A stretch of DNA of 64,000 nucleotides from UBA2779 sp965232165 (GCA_965232165.1 CBDDOY010000001.1:310001-374000); one strand, 5' to 3'. Counted from the stretch's first letter, positions 8,421 through 17,892 are shown. Program-made: numbers and translations. Notes: a model not told the origin generated them from the letters alone.

Positions 8421-9724
8421 TTGCAGCACTGGTTCTTGCGGCGTCATCGGCCATGGCCAATGATGTCTGGCCCCTTACACCTTTGCGCAATGCCTCGCCA
8501 ATCAATTTAATTACACAGCCGCATTACATGGCCCCGAGACGCGGGCATGGGGGATCAAAAGCATGGTCTGAGGAAATAGGCCGGATTCTTGGGGAGCGCA
8601 AGGAAATAGAAGACTGGATAGCGCAGTGGTCAACAGAAAAGGGGTTGCGAAAAATCACACTATCCCTAAACAGATTCTTTCCATTCCGCACAGAAACAAA
8701 CTCCGTGCTGAGAAAAGCAGGACTGCCATGGGAAATGATATCCATACCCTTTGTGGAGTCTAATTGGCAGATAAATGCCGTTTCACCATCCAGGGCCGCC
8801 GGTCCCTGGCAGATCATCGAAGCCACCGCCAGAGGCCGCGGTCTCATTATCGATTCATGGCGGGATGAACGGCGGGACGTGTGGCGCTCAACTGAGGCGG
8901 CCGTTAAAGAGATACTGTTTTCATATGGAATATTTCAGAACTGGACCTTAGCCATCGCCGCCTATAATGCAGGGCCGACACGATTACGGAAACTGAAAAA
9001 GGAAGGGAATTTCCAGGACTTCTGGGCCATGCTGGATGGAGAGGTTATACCTTCGGAAACAAAAAACTACGTACCCCAGGTCGTCGCCGTGGCCTATATC
9101 CTGGCCCATGCCGGACGTATGGGATTGCCCATTACATGGGAAACACCAACAAAATGGCTGAAGATACGGCTTGAAAATTCCTTGCACCTCAATCAATTGG
9201 CCCAATTGACCGGCATTGAAAAGAAACGGCTCCTTGCCGCCAATCAAGAATTAAACCACCCTGTCACTCCTCCTGCCGGTCAGAACTACACGATAAAGAT
9301 ACCAATCGACACAGATAACGCCGAAGAACTCAGAAACTCCATTCTTACTCGACAAGATAGCCCCGAACGATTCTGGCGTTATATCGTGAAAAGCGGTGAC
9401 ACTCTCTCAGGAGTCTCGGCATCCTTCAACATTCCATTACTTGACTTATTGAAGTACAATACTCGGATGAATACCGGATTCCTCAGGGTGGGGGAACACC
9501 TCTACATACCGGGAACGAGCGAAAAACCGGTCGGTGTAGACAGTGACGCAATGCCGAACTGGCAGGACAGGTATGAGGTGAACCCGGGGGATTCTCTGTG
9601 GTCCATCGCCAGGAAACACGGAGTTTCACCGGAGCAGCTCGCCAGAGTCAATTACAGACAACTAAGCGGAACTCTCTTTGCGGGAACCATCCTCAAAGTA
9701 CCGCACGATGCGGCGAAACAGTGA
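8381..9724 (+). CDS. Lytic murein transglycosylase, MltD-like, with two LysM domains
   Basis: 447 residues from ATG 8381, preceded by GGAG about ten bases upstream; the start lies inside the upstream lipoprotein gene. Signal peptide residues 8-25 (RTALIAALVLAASSAMA). The SLT family-1 domain has catalytic Glu in IPFVESNW (near 127), then SRAAGPWQI and LAIAAYNAGP. Two C-terminal LysM peptidoglycan-binding repeats follow: YIVKSGDTLSGVSASFNIP and YEVNPGDSLWSIARKHGVS. It cleaves the MurNAc-GlcNAc bond in the periplasm. The next gene overlaps by GTGA. Confidence 0.93.
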   Translation: MGMGRYILRRTALIAALVLAASSAMANDVWPLTPLRNASPINLITQPHYMAPRRGHGGSKAWSEEIGRILGERKEIEDWIAQWSTEKGLRKITLSLNRFFPFRTETNSVLRKAGLPWEMISIPFVESNWQINAVSPSRAAGPWQIIEATARGRGLIIDSWRDERRDVWRSTEAAVKEILFSYGIFQNWTLAIAAYNAGPTRLRKLKKEGNFQDFWAMLDGEVIPSETKNYVPQVVAVAYILAHAGRMGLPITWETPTKWLKIRLENSLHLNQLAQLTGIEKKRLLAANQELNHPVTPPAGQNYTIKIPIDTDNAEELRNSILTRQDSPERFWRYIVKSGDTLSGVSASFNIPLLDLLKYNTRMNTGFLRVGEHLYIPGTSEKPVGVDSDAMPNWQDRYEVNPGDSLWSIARKHGVSPEQLARVNYRQLSGTLFAGTILKVPHDAAKQ

Positions 9725-10542
9725 ACCGCTGTCTTCCTGTTTTCATCCTTGCGTTAATATCGCTCTTCACCGGTCCTGCGTTTGCCCAGACCGAAATTTC
9801 TACGGTGATGGACTGGAGCAACGGCCGTTTTGAGGTCAGTGCGCATCGCCCCCTTGCCCCGGGCATGTCGCCGGATGATCATCCACGGGCATTGCGATTG
9901 ATAGAAAACGAACTATGGCCATTGGTGGAATCGGAAATTGGCCGGCTGTTATGGGATAGAAACGGCACGATAGCCAATCTCACCGGAAACGGCCCTGAAT
10001 TCTTATCTGAAATTCGCAGTCTTGCCCTCAGCAAAGAATGGAGCCGGCTATCCCTGGATAGAAAATTCATCGACACCCTGTATTCGGGAAATCTGAGGGA
10101 TGCCATTTTCAGCCGCTTTCCCGCAGAAGGAATTGCCGTCCTGGCGGAAATTCCAGCCGGATGGATTCCGGTGCCGGAAGATCCTTGGACAGGCATAGTG
10201 ATTTACGCTCCATCCGGACTGCCCGTTCGGGGTTCAAACCGCTTGGCCGACCCAGTTCCCGCCTTTCGGGCCCGCATTCTCAGCAGCGAACTTAGCGTAC
10301 TATTCGATCCGGGTATCCATGGCGCCCAATCCCTTAACTACCGGACTCTTGACCGCGGAAATGAAATCGACGCCATTGTCGGACGCCGGCCATACCGGGC
10401 GATGGCCAGAGCGTTGTATGGGCAATATCCTTGCGATATAATCTTAAGTGAAGATGATACCCTGCGAATTATGGCGTCCCAATCGGGTCGCCGCGCCCTT
10501 GCGGAAGGGCAGATTTCTATTCTCCTTGATTCCTGGCCTTAG
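9721..10542 (+). CDS. Exported protein of unknown function
   Basis: 273 residues from GTG 9721, which overlaps the transglycosylase stop (GTGA). The signal peptide is MNRCLPVFILALISLF followed by a cleavage-like AFA-Q. The mature part has short conserved-looking motifs (HPRALRLIENELWPLVESE, IGRLLWDRNGTI, PSGLPVRGSNRLADPVPAF) but no family I can name. Its place between a transglycosylase and an SH3-domain lipoprotein points to an envelope role. Confidence 0.75.
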   Translation: MNRCLPVFILALISLFTGPAFAQTEISTVMDWSNGRFEVSAHRPLAPGMSPDDHPRALRLIENELWPLVESEIGRLLWDRNGTIANLTGNGPEFLSEIRSLALSKEWSRLSLDRKFIDTLYSGNLRDAIFSRFPAEGIAVLAEIPAGWIPVPEDPWTGIVIYAPSGLPVRGSNRLADPVPAFRARILSSELSVLFDPGIHGAQSLNYRTLDRGNEIDAIVGRRPYRAMARALYGQYPCDIILSEDDTLRIMASQSGRRALAEGQISILLDSWP

Positions 10543-10552
10543 CGAGGACGTG

Positions 10553-11860
10553 ATGCTCATTGCCATACTCATGCTGGCCCTCTTATCCGGATGCGGAAAA
10601 CTGGGTACGGCCGTCGTTCTATGGCCGCCTGAAGATAGCATTTGGGAACCTGGAGACCTTGTCACTGTTCATGATGAATCGCTCTTGCGGAAGACCTTCA
10701 TCGTCAATCTTCCTAATCAACGCAGGCTGAAGGAAGAAATTGATCAATGGAGGCTCCGGCTCTTTCGTGGAGATAATGAGGCTTCAAGCTGGGCCGAAAT
10801 CATGATGGAATGGCGGAATGTCTATGCGGAATGCCTCTATCAAGGGCTCCCGATGAGGGAAGCGCCCGACAACCTATCTTCCCAAATATACAGGTTTCGA
10901 CAGGGAGATTTAATCAAGGTCCTCAGCCGGGAGCCCGGTCCTGTCCAGGTTGGGAACCTCAAGGGTTATTGGTACAAAGTTCTGGCCTTCGGCGGTGTGG
11001 AGGGGTATGTCTTTGATCATTACCTGAACGTGATGAGAATTGGCGAAAGCGACAGGGAAATTCTCAACGCGAGAAATAACGAAGATGTGCGTCTGAATAC
11101 TTTTCTCACCAGCCTCTGGCGACCGAAATACTTCAACGATATGATAACCAGGGGTCATATCAATCTCCGGTTATTTCGCTCAGAATACGGTTTGTTCATT
11201 GACACCGAGGCCCATAGCATAAGACTCAATCTGCCAAACAGATCGCTCACCGAAGAGTGGACAGAGATTATTCCTTTAAGCGCAAACCGTTATGACTTCC
11301 TTGGAAGCAGTTTTCGTGTAACCATCAATACGGAAGATTTCGTCAGCATCCAGTATAACATCAATGGAGTCGAGTATTTCGATGGGTTTGAACGGCTCTC
11401 CGTGAACATCTCCCCTATCATTAGGAATGAAATCAATCGGCGGAATCTTGTTCTGGCAAAACTCATGGAAAATGGACCGTCCTATGGAAGCCGAACGTAT
11501 GGGAACCTGAAGATACTCGAGAAAGGGCAATTTGTCTGGAGTGCCAAGTCGTCATTGATATCGCAGGGCCTGCTTACCATCGATGCAGGGAATACCGGCT
11601 CCATCGTGTTCGGATTATTTCTCTCTGCCGACTTGTCCTCCAGCTATGAAGGGGCTATCAGCTTTCGATTTGAGAATGGGGAAACCCTGCCCTTCCTCTA
11701 TTCTTTTGAAGGAAGAGACCTGCGTCTCCTCTATGTACGGGGAAACGCCATCGAAAAGGAAGTCATACACACCGATCAATTCCTGAATCCAGTGCATCTT
11801 TTTTTCAAACAAATTGACTTGGATGACCTTGAATCCGTCTCCAATATCGCTATTCCTTAG
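10553..11860 (+). CDS. SH3-like domain lipoprotein
   Basis: 435 residues from ATG 10553 (GAGG at 10544 as ribosome-binding site; a GTG one codon upstream is possible). Lipoprotein signal MLIAILMLALLSGC, lipobox LSGC with Cys at 14. A bacterial SH3-like segment lies near 125-170 (GDLIKVLSREPGPVQVG then GYWYKVLAFGGVEGYVFDHY). The rest is beta-rich and unrecognised. A longer frame from 10448 exists but overlaps the upstream gene and lacks a signal. It ends five bases before the ABC-F gene. Confidence 0.8.
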   Translation: MLIAILMLALLSGCGKLGTAVVLWPPEDSIWEPGDLVTVHDESLLRKTFIVNLPNQRRLKEEIDQWRLRLFRGDNEASSWAEIMMEWRNVYAECLYQGLPMREAPDNLSSQIYRFRQGDLIKVLSREPGPVQVGNLKGYWYKVLAFGGVEGYVFDHYLNVMRIGESDREILNARNNEDVRLNTFLTSLWRPKYFNDMITRGHINLRLFRSEYGLFIDTEAHSIRLNLPNRSLTEEWTEIIPLSANRYDFLGSSFRVTINTEDFVSIQYNINGVEYFDGFERLSVNISPIIRNEINRRNLVLAKLMENGPSYGSRTYGNLKILEKGQFVWSAKSSLISQGLLTIDAGNTGSIVFGLFLSADLSSSYEGAISFRFENGETLPFLYSFEGRDLRLLYVRGNAIEKEVIHTDQFLNPVHLFFKQIDLDDLESVSNIAIP

Positions 11861-11865
11861 AAGAC

Positions 11866-13821
11866 ATGGGATTCATTCAACTCGATGATCTGTCCCTCGC
11901 CTTCGGCGCCCGCACCATCCTTTCCGGTGTTCGGCTCACCATCTCCACGGGGGAAAGGATAGCCCTGAGTGGCGCCAATGGCAGCGGTAAATCCACCCTG
12001 ATGCAGGTCTGCGCCGGATTAATCCCCTATGATTCCGGCAGAATCATAAGATCACAGCATACCAAAGTGGCCTATCTCCCCCAATCCTCCATCGTCCACA
12101 GAGGCAACAGCCTGCAAAGTGAAGTTCTTAAGGTTCTTAGCGAACTAACCCTCCTAACCGAAGAAGCCGAAAGAATCACCGAGGAGCTTAAGGCCGACAC
12201 AAGAAACCAAGAAGCCCTTCTGCATCGCTATCAAACCATTCAGGACATACTCGAACGCTCGAACTGGCATAGCCGATATGCCCGTGTTGATCAAATATTG
12301 AGAGGACTGGGGTTCCAGAGAGATGATTTTGAAAAGGATGCCGCATCCTTTTCAGGCGGTTGGCAGATGCGCATCGCCCTAGCGAAGATACTTCTAGCCT
12401 CACCGGACATACTTCTATTGGATGAACCGACCAACTACCTCGACTTAGAGGCGCGAGAATGGCTGCAGGATTTCATCAAAGGCTATCTAGGCGCTGTGAT
12501 GCTTGTCTCTCATGACAGAGGATTCCTCGACGCGACATGCTCCCAGGTTGCCGAAATCCTCATGACAAGAGTCACACTGCATAAAAAAACCTTCAGCGAG
12601 TATGAGGCTTGCCGCGACAAGGAAATGGCCGCCCTTGTAGAACGATGGAAACGCCAGCAAGAAGAAATCACGCGAATCGAAGCCTTCATTAACCGTTTCC
12701 GCTATAAGGATTCCAAGGCGGCACAGGTTCAGTCCAGGGTTAAGATGCTGGAAAAGATGGAACGAATCGAGATACCCCCGGCCCTGAAACGCATCCATCT
12801 CAGATTCCCGGCCGCTCCCCGCTGCGGCAAGATAGTTATCAAGGGGGAAAACCTAGGCCGGAATTATGCCGACAAGACTGTATTCTCCAATCTCGACCTG
12901 GAGTTCCCCCGAGGTTCCAAGACGGCGGTGGTCGGCATCAACGGTGCGGGGAAATCAACGCTGCTTCGTATCATTGCAGGCCAAGACGATAAATACTCGG
13001 GGCAGATCAAAATTGGTCATGATGTGAAAATAGGATACTTTTCACAGGACCTCAATGAGGCATTTGTCCCATCTCTCACGGTGTTTGAGGAGGCGGCCAG
13101 AGGTTCAGGCGAAGGAGAAGGACGCCTATGTGGATTGCTTGGAGGCTTCCTCTTCTCGGGTGATGACATCCATAAGAGAGTTGAAGTTCTCTCCGGGGGC
13201 GAAAAGAACAGGTTGGCCCTGCTGAAACTCCTCTTGGAACCGGTCAATCTGCTAATTCTTGACGAACCGACAAACCATCTCGACATCAACTCGAAGGACA
13301 TACTTCTGGAAGCCCTGGAGGATTTCGGCGGCACATTGATCATCGTCTCTCATGACAAATATTTTCTCGAAAGGGTCGCAGACCGGGTGTTGGAACTCAA
13401 AGACGGCCGAGGGCGTATGTTTCTAGGCGACTACGCCTATTACCGATGGCGATCCGAGGAGTATCGGCACGCATCGGCCTACACGAATTCTCAAGAAATT
13501 TCCCGGCTGAATCAGCCTTCTAGCGACTCAAAGCAGTTGCAGCAGTTCCATAAGGAAGAAAGATCCCGCCTGGCGCGGCTCAAGAAAGAAGAGGAACGGC
13601 TGTCCGGCCGCATCGAGGTATTGGAGGCAGAAGAGGCATCGGTTCGTGGAGAGCTGGAGCGGCGCGAGAACTACGGCAACCCCGTCAGGGCACGAGAGCT
13701 ATCCGAGCGGCTAACGGGCATTCAAGAGAACATCCGGCAGCTTAACACCGAGTGGGAAGAGGCTGCAATGACATTGGAGGCGAAAGAGGCCGAATATGAC
13801 AATAGGCGCAAGGGATTGTAA
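11866..13821 (+). CDS. ABC-F family ATPase (Uup/EttA-like)
   Basis: 651 residues with two ABC domains and no membrane segments. Domain 1 has Walker A GANGSGKST near 38, signature FSGGWQMR, Walker B ILLLDEPTNYLD. Domain 2 has GINGAGKST near 355, LSGGEKNR, LLILDEPTNHLD. The ABC-F linker (about 240-300) and a C-terminal coiled coil (EEERLSGRIEVLEAEEASVR) are present. ABC-F proteins act on ribosomes, or on DNA in the Uup branch; the C-terminal coiled coil favours Uup-like but that is not decisive. The last codons (RRKGL and stop) lie in family-B repeat B2, so the native C-terminus may have been replaced. Confidence 0.92.
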   Translation: MGFIQLDDLSLAFGARTILSGVRLTISTGERIALSGANGSGKSTLMQVCAGLIPYDSGRIIRSQHTKVAYLPQSSIVHRGNSLQSEVLKVLSELTLLTEEAERITEELKADTRNQEALLHRYQTIQDILERSNWHSRYARVDQILRGLGFQRDDFEKDAASFSGGWQMRIALAKILLASPDILLLDEPTNYLDLEAREWLQDFIKGYLGAVMLVSHDRGFLDATCSQVAEILMTRVTLHKKTFSEYEACRDKEMAALVERWKRQQEEITRIEAFINRFRYKDSKAAQVQSRVKMLEKMERIEIPPALKRIHLRFPAAPRCGKIVIKGENLGRNYADKTVFSNLDLEFPRGSKTAVVGINGAGKSTLLRIIAGQDDKYSGQIKIGHDVKIGYFSQDLNEAFVPSLTVFEEAARGSGEGEGRLCGLLGGFLFSGDDIHKRVEVLSGGEKNRLALLKLLLEPVNLLILDEPTNHLDINSKDILLEALEDFGGTLIIVSHDKYFLERVADRVLELKDGRGRMFLGDYAYYRWRSEEYRHASAYTNSQEISRLNQPSSDSKQLQQFHKEERSRLARLKKEEERLSGRIEVLEAEEASVRGELERRENYGNPVRARELSERLTGIQENIRQLNTEWEEAAMTLEAKEAEYDNRRKGL

Positions 13822-13940
13822 CGGAAATGCCGCTGGCGGCCCCGGCGATTGGCAATGAGCCGGAGGCAGGCAGCCAGATTAAGGCATTGAAGTGAAAAGC
13901 CCGACCCGAAGGGTTGCGCCCAAATATTGATTTTTGAATA
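13805..13940 (-). repeat. Family-B repeat, copy B2
   Basis: Reverse orientation to B1. It begins inside the ABC-F gene, giving its last five codons and TAA, and runs to the polymerase IV promoter region. It holds the GGCGATTGGCAATGAGCC and CCCGACCCGAAGGGTTGCG segments typical of the family. Confidence 0.9.
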
Positions 13941-13969
13941 TTGCGGCATACGAGCAGTTGACCGAATAG

Positions 13970-13985
13970 CTATACGCATGTATAG
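13970..13985. promoter_or_regulatory. Perfect 16-bp inverted repeat before dinB, possible SOS operator
   Basis: CTATAC-GCAT-GTATAG, ending 12 bases before the ATG of polymerase IV. The position fits a repressor site. It does not match the E. coli or B. subtilis LexA boxes, and spirochaete LexA sites are diverse, so the regulator is a guess. Confidence 0.45.
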
Positions 13986-13997
13986 TTATAGAGGGAT

Positions 13998-15095
13998 ATG
14001 GATTCATTGAAGAAAATCATTCACATCGACATGGATGCTTTTTATGCCGCCGTCGAACAGCGAAACAATCCGTCATTGAAGGGAAAACCTGTCATTGTCG
14101 GCGGACCTCCAAACAGCCGCGGTGTCGTTTCCACTTGTTCCTACGAGGCGAGGGCATACGGCATACGTTCGGCCATGCCCTCGGCTGAAGCCTATAAGCG
14201 TTGCCCGAATGCGGTGTTTGTCAGTGATGTCAATTTCGATGAATACCGCAAGGTTTCCGAGCAAATCAATTCCATCTTCCATGAAGTCACCGACCGGGTG
14301 GAATCCTATTCCCTTGATGAGGCGTATTTGGATGTCACCACGAACCGGCTCGGTCAACCCTCGGCCACCCGTATCGCCGAATGGCTACGCGGACGAATCA
14401 GGAATATTACATCTCTTACCGCCTCGGCTGGAGTGAGCTACAACAAATCATTGGCCAAAATTGCCTCCGACTGGAAAAAACCCGATGGGCTAACCGTCAT
14501 CACCCCCCAGAATGCTTTGGTATTTCTGGAGACCCTGCCGGTGAGGAAGTTTTTAGGCGTTGGTCCGGTAACCGCGAAACGTATGGAAAGACTCGGCATA
14601 CACACCGGCGGTGATTTGAAGAAATGGCCCCTTTGGCGGCTCATCGAAGAATTCGGCAAGTCCGGTCCCTGGTACCACGGACTGTGCAGAGGCATAGACA
14701 CAAGAGAGGTTGTTTCTCACAGAGTGAGGAAATCCCTGGGGAAGGAGCGTACATTCGGCAAGGACAAGAAAGACCTGGAGGAAATGCTGAACTTCCTCAC
14801 GGACTTATCCGCATCGGTCTGGCTTGATTTAGAAGATGAGGGGTTATGCGGAAAAACCGTCACCGTCAAGGTGAAATATGCCGATTTCCAACTGATAACC
14901 CGCAGCCGCACGCGGGAGAGCGGGTTTTGCTCCCTTGACACTTTGCAGAAAACCATCACCGGCCTGTTAAAGGAGACCGAAGCCGGCCTGCGGCCGGTGC
15001 GCCTTTTGGGGGTCAGCGTGTCCGCCTTCGATACGGAACAGAATACGGGCGGCGAATATCAGTCCGAGTTTGAGTTCCCCGAGCGGGAAGAGTAA
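13998..15095 (+). CDS. dinB: DNA polymerase IV (Y-family translesion polymerase)
   Basis: 365 residues with the full Y-family core: HIDMDAFYAAVE (first metal Asp near residue 11), YEARAYGIRSAMP, YSLDEAYLDVT (Asp/Glu near 106), the helix-hairpin-helix thumb KFLGVGPVTAKRMERLGI near 180, and a C-terminal little-finger domain. It copies past DNA lesions in the cytoplasm with low fidelity. Preceded by GAGGGATATG (GAGG as ribosome-binding site) and a 16-bp inverted repeat. It is followed by acyltransferase and defence-island debris. Confidence 0.95.
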   Translation: MDSLKKIIHIDMDAFYAAVEQRNNPSLKGKPVIVGGPPNSRGVVSTCSYEARAYGIRSAMPSAEAYKRCPNAVFVSDVNFDEYRKVSEQINSIFHEVTDRVESYSLDEAYLDVTTNRLGQPSATRIAEWLRGRIRNITSLTASAGVSYNKSLAKIASDWKKPDGLTVITPQNALVFLETLPVRKFLGVGPVTAKRMERLGIHTGGDLKKWPLWRLIEEFGKSGPWYHGLCRGIDTREVVSHRVRKSLGKERTFGKDKKDLEEMLNFLTDLSASVWLDLEDEGLCGKTVTVKVKYADFQLITRSRTRESGFCSLDTLQKTITGLLKETEAGLRPVRLLGVSVSAFDTEQNTGGEYQSEFEFPEREE

Positions 15096-15126
15096 AATAA
15101 ATTGAACTTTCTTACGGGAATCAACG

Positions 15127-15318
15127 ATGAATCAGCCATCCCTAATACTTGCCTTTGATTATATCCGCGCCATTCTCACGGTGTGTGCGGTATTTCAACA
15201 TGCGGATACTGGGATATACCTTGCTGGGTTTCCGTGGTTCATTTTTTCGGCCGTGCGTTGGCGTGAAAGGCAGCCGCAGGAACGGGGATTGCAATATGCC
15301 TTGCGTTGGAATTTTTAT
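15127..15318 (+). pseudogene. Acyltransferase_3-like gene, 5' remnant
   Basis: The frame from ATG 15127 reads MNQPSLILAFDYIRAILTV then CAVFQHA, resembling the first transmembrane helix of OafA-like acyltransferases (DYxRA...H). It loses resemblance after about 30 codons and runs into the IS1595-type transposon at 15327. A matching C-terminal remnant lies at 23236-23709 in the same orientation, so the intervening island probably split one gene. The exact junction is not defined. Confidence 0.45.
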
Positions 15319-15326
15319 ATTGTTTT
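15319..15326. repeat. Left 8-bp target duplication of the IS1595-type transposon
   Basis: ATTGTTTT, repeated at 17974-17981 on the other side of the element. Eight bases is the duplication size known for the IS1595 family. Confidence 0.75.
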
Positions 15327-15332
15327 TGGCAA

Positions 15333-16017
15333 TTATACGGAAAAGGGCTGGCCTGGACCATCTCCTTTCAACTTCTTCAACGAATACATCTTAGTGACGA
15401 AGTCCGCTATCTCCCACAGATCATCCGGTTTCTTTGTTAGCTTGTAAGAAGCATTAGCACCCTTTTCCATGGTAACTAAATTGCCGGCAGACCCAACAAC
15501 AGCAGCTTCTTCCTTGCTCCACCATCCAAAATATATATTTTTTGGTGAAACACCCAAGCACAGGATAGCATCGTACTCACGATGATAGCGAATGTGATTA
15601 AATTGAAAACTACCATTTATATCTTCCGTTGCTGTTTTTAATTCAAACCTGATCCTTTCAATCTCTATGTCCCATGGAGACTGCCTTTTCCTTTCTCCAT
15701 GTTCTTCAGGGAACCTTGTCTTGAACTCGAAAATACGACATAGTTCTTCAATGAAATCCTGACCAACATCTCCAACCTTTGTGTTTGAAATTCTCTTTAT
15801 ATGTTCAAATCTTGAGTTAACCCATTTGGGGCACCTCTAAGAAACAGTTTTAGGAAATTGACGAAGAAATTTTTGTCGATACAAGGCGGCAAAAGCTCAA
15901 GCGTAGCTTAAGCTACACGAGTATTTTGACAACGCAGTAGCGGCGGAAAAGTTCGAGTCAAGAACTAAATGGGGTTTTTTAGAGGTGCCCTTTGGTTGAA
16001 TCTGCATACCGAAGCAA
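15333..16017 (-). pseudogene. Type II restriction endonuclease (PD-(D/E)XK-like), start removed by a MITE
   Basis: Joined across MITE copy 4, the frame begins at TTG 16017 inside the methyltransferase gene (LLRYADSTKWVNSRFEHIK), then runs from 15824 to TAA at 15333, about 175 residues. The core IERIRFELKTATED fits the E-x-K half of a PD-(D/E)XK nuclease site; FNHIRYHREYDAILCLGV and IYFGWWSKEEAA follow. Pairing with the adjacent methyltransferase supports a restriction role. In the present sequence a TAG from the MITE precedes the remaining frame and there is no ATG or GTG for the N-terminal third, so the nuclease is probably not made intact. Recognition site unknown. Confidence 0.68.
15829..15990 (-). 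mobile_element. Family-A MITE, copy 4 (162 bp, TSD TTTG)
   Basis: Reverse orientation to copies 1-3. It is inserted in the overlap between the methyltransferase 3' end and the nuclease 5' end of the cargo R-M pair. It replaces the methyltransferase ending FNQMG by FNQRAPLKNPI and detaches the nuclease from its start. Confidence 0.94.
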
Positions 16018-17008
16018 AATGTCTTGGAAAATGGCTAGAGGATCTCACATCACAAAAACCTCCATCGATCATTGCATTTCTAATGTGGTACATACTAATG
16101 TGACGACAATTATGAACAGCCAGATTGCTGTATTTTCTCCAGTCAACATTGAACAGGTAATCTTCAACCTTGCCTGGTTCTTTTTTTATAACGATTCCGT
16201 ATCCACATCCATATTTTACATCAGAGAAATCCGTTACTAGTGATGGCGGTTCTCCGTAGAATGTTCTTTGTAAAAGCCAATTAGCCTCCTTTAATCGTTT
16301 TTGCCCGCAAAGTCTTTCTTTTCTCTTGTCCACAGTAAATAAATCTATCCATGTATTGCATGTTTTCGGTGAAGATATTCTGTTATCTCCCTTCTTCCAT
16401 ATTTGCCACAAAGCATTTAATTTAACCCTCTGTTCATTTTGGTCAACGAAAGAATCATTGGGAAGATGCTCTTGATATATTAACTCTGCTCCCACAACAC
16501 GATGCTTTGGAGACCCCTTCCCTTCGCTTTGAAATGACATTGGCAGAATCATTCCTATATAATCCGCAAATGATGCTGCATGATTAACAAATGACAATGC
16601 CAACCAACCTCTATACCCGAATGGAGGATTTCCGATAACAGCATATTTCCTATGCGCATTTCGGGGTTTCCACGACAAAAAATCATCTACAATATAATCG
16701 TGATCATTAGGAACTATATCTATACCTATTCTGGAGTTTGTTGGAAGGTGCTTAAAAAAGGAACCATTCCCAGCACTAGGTTCTACAAAAACACAGTCTT
16801 CAGGGTCAATAGAATCTTTTCGTATATTCCCTACCAGAGATATATAGCAATGTTTTGCAATCTCATCTTGTGTGAAGTATCTATCCAGTCCAGCACTTGT
16901 TATATCAACCCACTTGGGAATCAGGGGATTGTTTTTCCATTTATAATTTCTATTTCCAATTGCTACAGACAAAGCATATTCTGTATCCGTTTCAAAAAGG
17001 TCTGTCAT
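15965..17008 (-). CDS. DNA adenine-N6 methyltransferase of a type II R-M system
   Basis: 347 residues from ATG 17008, preceded by AGGAGG. Motif I VEPSAGNGSF near 70 (SAM binding) and motif IV NPPFGYRG near 123 (catalytic NPPF) identify an N6-adenine methyltransferase. The C-terminal half (LNALWQIWKKGD, KYGCGYGIVIKKEPG, NVDWRKYSNLAVHNC) is likely target recognition. The start overlaps the transposase stop, so translation is coupled to the transposase. The last eight residues and stop come from MITE copy 4; only two native residues appear lost, so activity is plausible. It would then be an orphan methylase. Confidence 0.85.
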   Translation of the reverse strand: MTDLFETDTEYALSVAIGNRNYKWKNNPLIPKWVDITSAGLDRYFTQDEIAKHCYISLVGNIRKDSIDPEDCVFVEPSAGNGSFFKHLPTNSRIGIDIVPNDHDYIVDDFLSWKPRNAHRKYAVIGNPPFGYRGWLALSFVNHAASFADYIGMILPMSFQSEGKGSPKHRVVGAELIYQEHLPNDSFVDQNEQRVKLNALWQIWKKGDNRISSPKTCNTWIDLFTVDKRKERLCGQKRLKEANWLLQRTFYGEPPSLVTDFSDVKYGCGYGIVIKKEPGKVEDYLFNVDWRKYSNLAVHNCRHISMYHIRNAMIDGGFCDVRSSSHFPRHFASVCRFNQRAPLKNPI

Positions 17009-17892
17009 TACACCTCCTTTTCTGTTCCAGCCATTTGCTTGATGGTATCCAGGAAACAATTCTCATTTTTCCGATTATTGTGAACATAATTTGTTTCAGC
17101 AACATAACGGTGAGTGTTCTTCCTGCTGTAGTGATGGCGGCTTCCATGCCAAGCCCGCTTGATAAGACTCCAGAATCCCTCGATAGTGTTCGTGTGAATG
17201 TCGCCATCTACATAGGTTTCAGTATGGTTGATAACGGCATGGGCAACGCCATTACCGGCTATCGGAGAATATCCCTTGTACTCATCGATAATTAACACTG
17301 ACTTTATCTTGTCAACATTCTCATCAAAGATACGCTTGAGAGTCTTGAAGTTCATTGATTCATTCTTGTCAATCACTCTGGTTCTCACTTCTCCGCTTCT
17401 CTCAGCCATGCCGACTATGGGAGTTTTCCTGGCGGCTCTTCCTCTGGGATTCAGCAGTGACGACTTCCGGGGCTTCCCTCCTACATAAGTCTCATCCATC
17501 TCCACAATGCCTTTGAGCAGTTCACTCACTTTGGTGTTCATGGCTTCCCGAATCTTGTTCATAATTTCTCATACGGAAGCCTGACGCATGCCGATTTTTC
17601 TGCTTATCTCACAGCTAGAGCGGGATTTACAGGCATCCAGCATCATAGAGAGAATCATGAACCATTCAGGCAATTTCTTTGCTGAATGGAAGATTGTACC
17701 CACCAGCACCGTGAAGGATTTCTTGCAGTTCTGGCACTGGTGTCGGCTTGCCCTGCCTTTCTCGGCCTTACTGCTAATCTTCTTTGAAAAACAGTATGGG
17801 CAAGTAACTCCTCCTGCCCAGCGGACTTGCTCAAGAAGTTCAATGCACTTCTGTGAAGTCCCAAATTTCCTCATGATCTCAATTATAGTCAT
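17008..17892 (-). pseudogene. IS1595-family transposase, split by one in-frame TGA
   Basis: The first part (17892-17569) has a zinc-ribbon (CPYCFSKK...CQNCKKSF) and ISXO2-like N-terminal region (VGTIFHSAKKLPEWF). The second part (17562-17008) carries the DDE-type ISXO2 domain (GIVEMDETYVGGKPR, VLIIDEYKGYSPI, HTNTIEGFWSLIKRAWHG). Both parts are in the same frame; a single TGA (17571-17569) separates GMRQASV from EIMNKIREAM, where family members commonly have an aromatic residue such as Trp. It may be inactive, read through, or able to restart at ATG 17562. Confidence 0.88.

Noticed and set aside
15149..15394. Plus frame overlapping the acyltransferase remnant and the transposon end
   Set aside because: Crosses the transposon boundary and resembles nothing; a chance frame.
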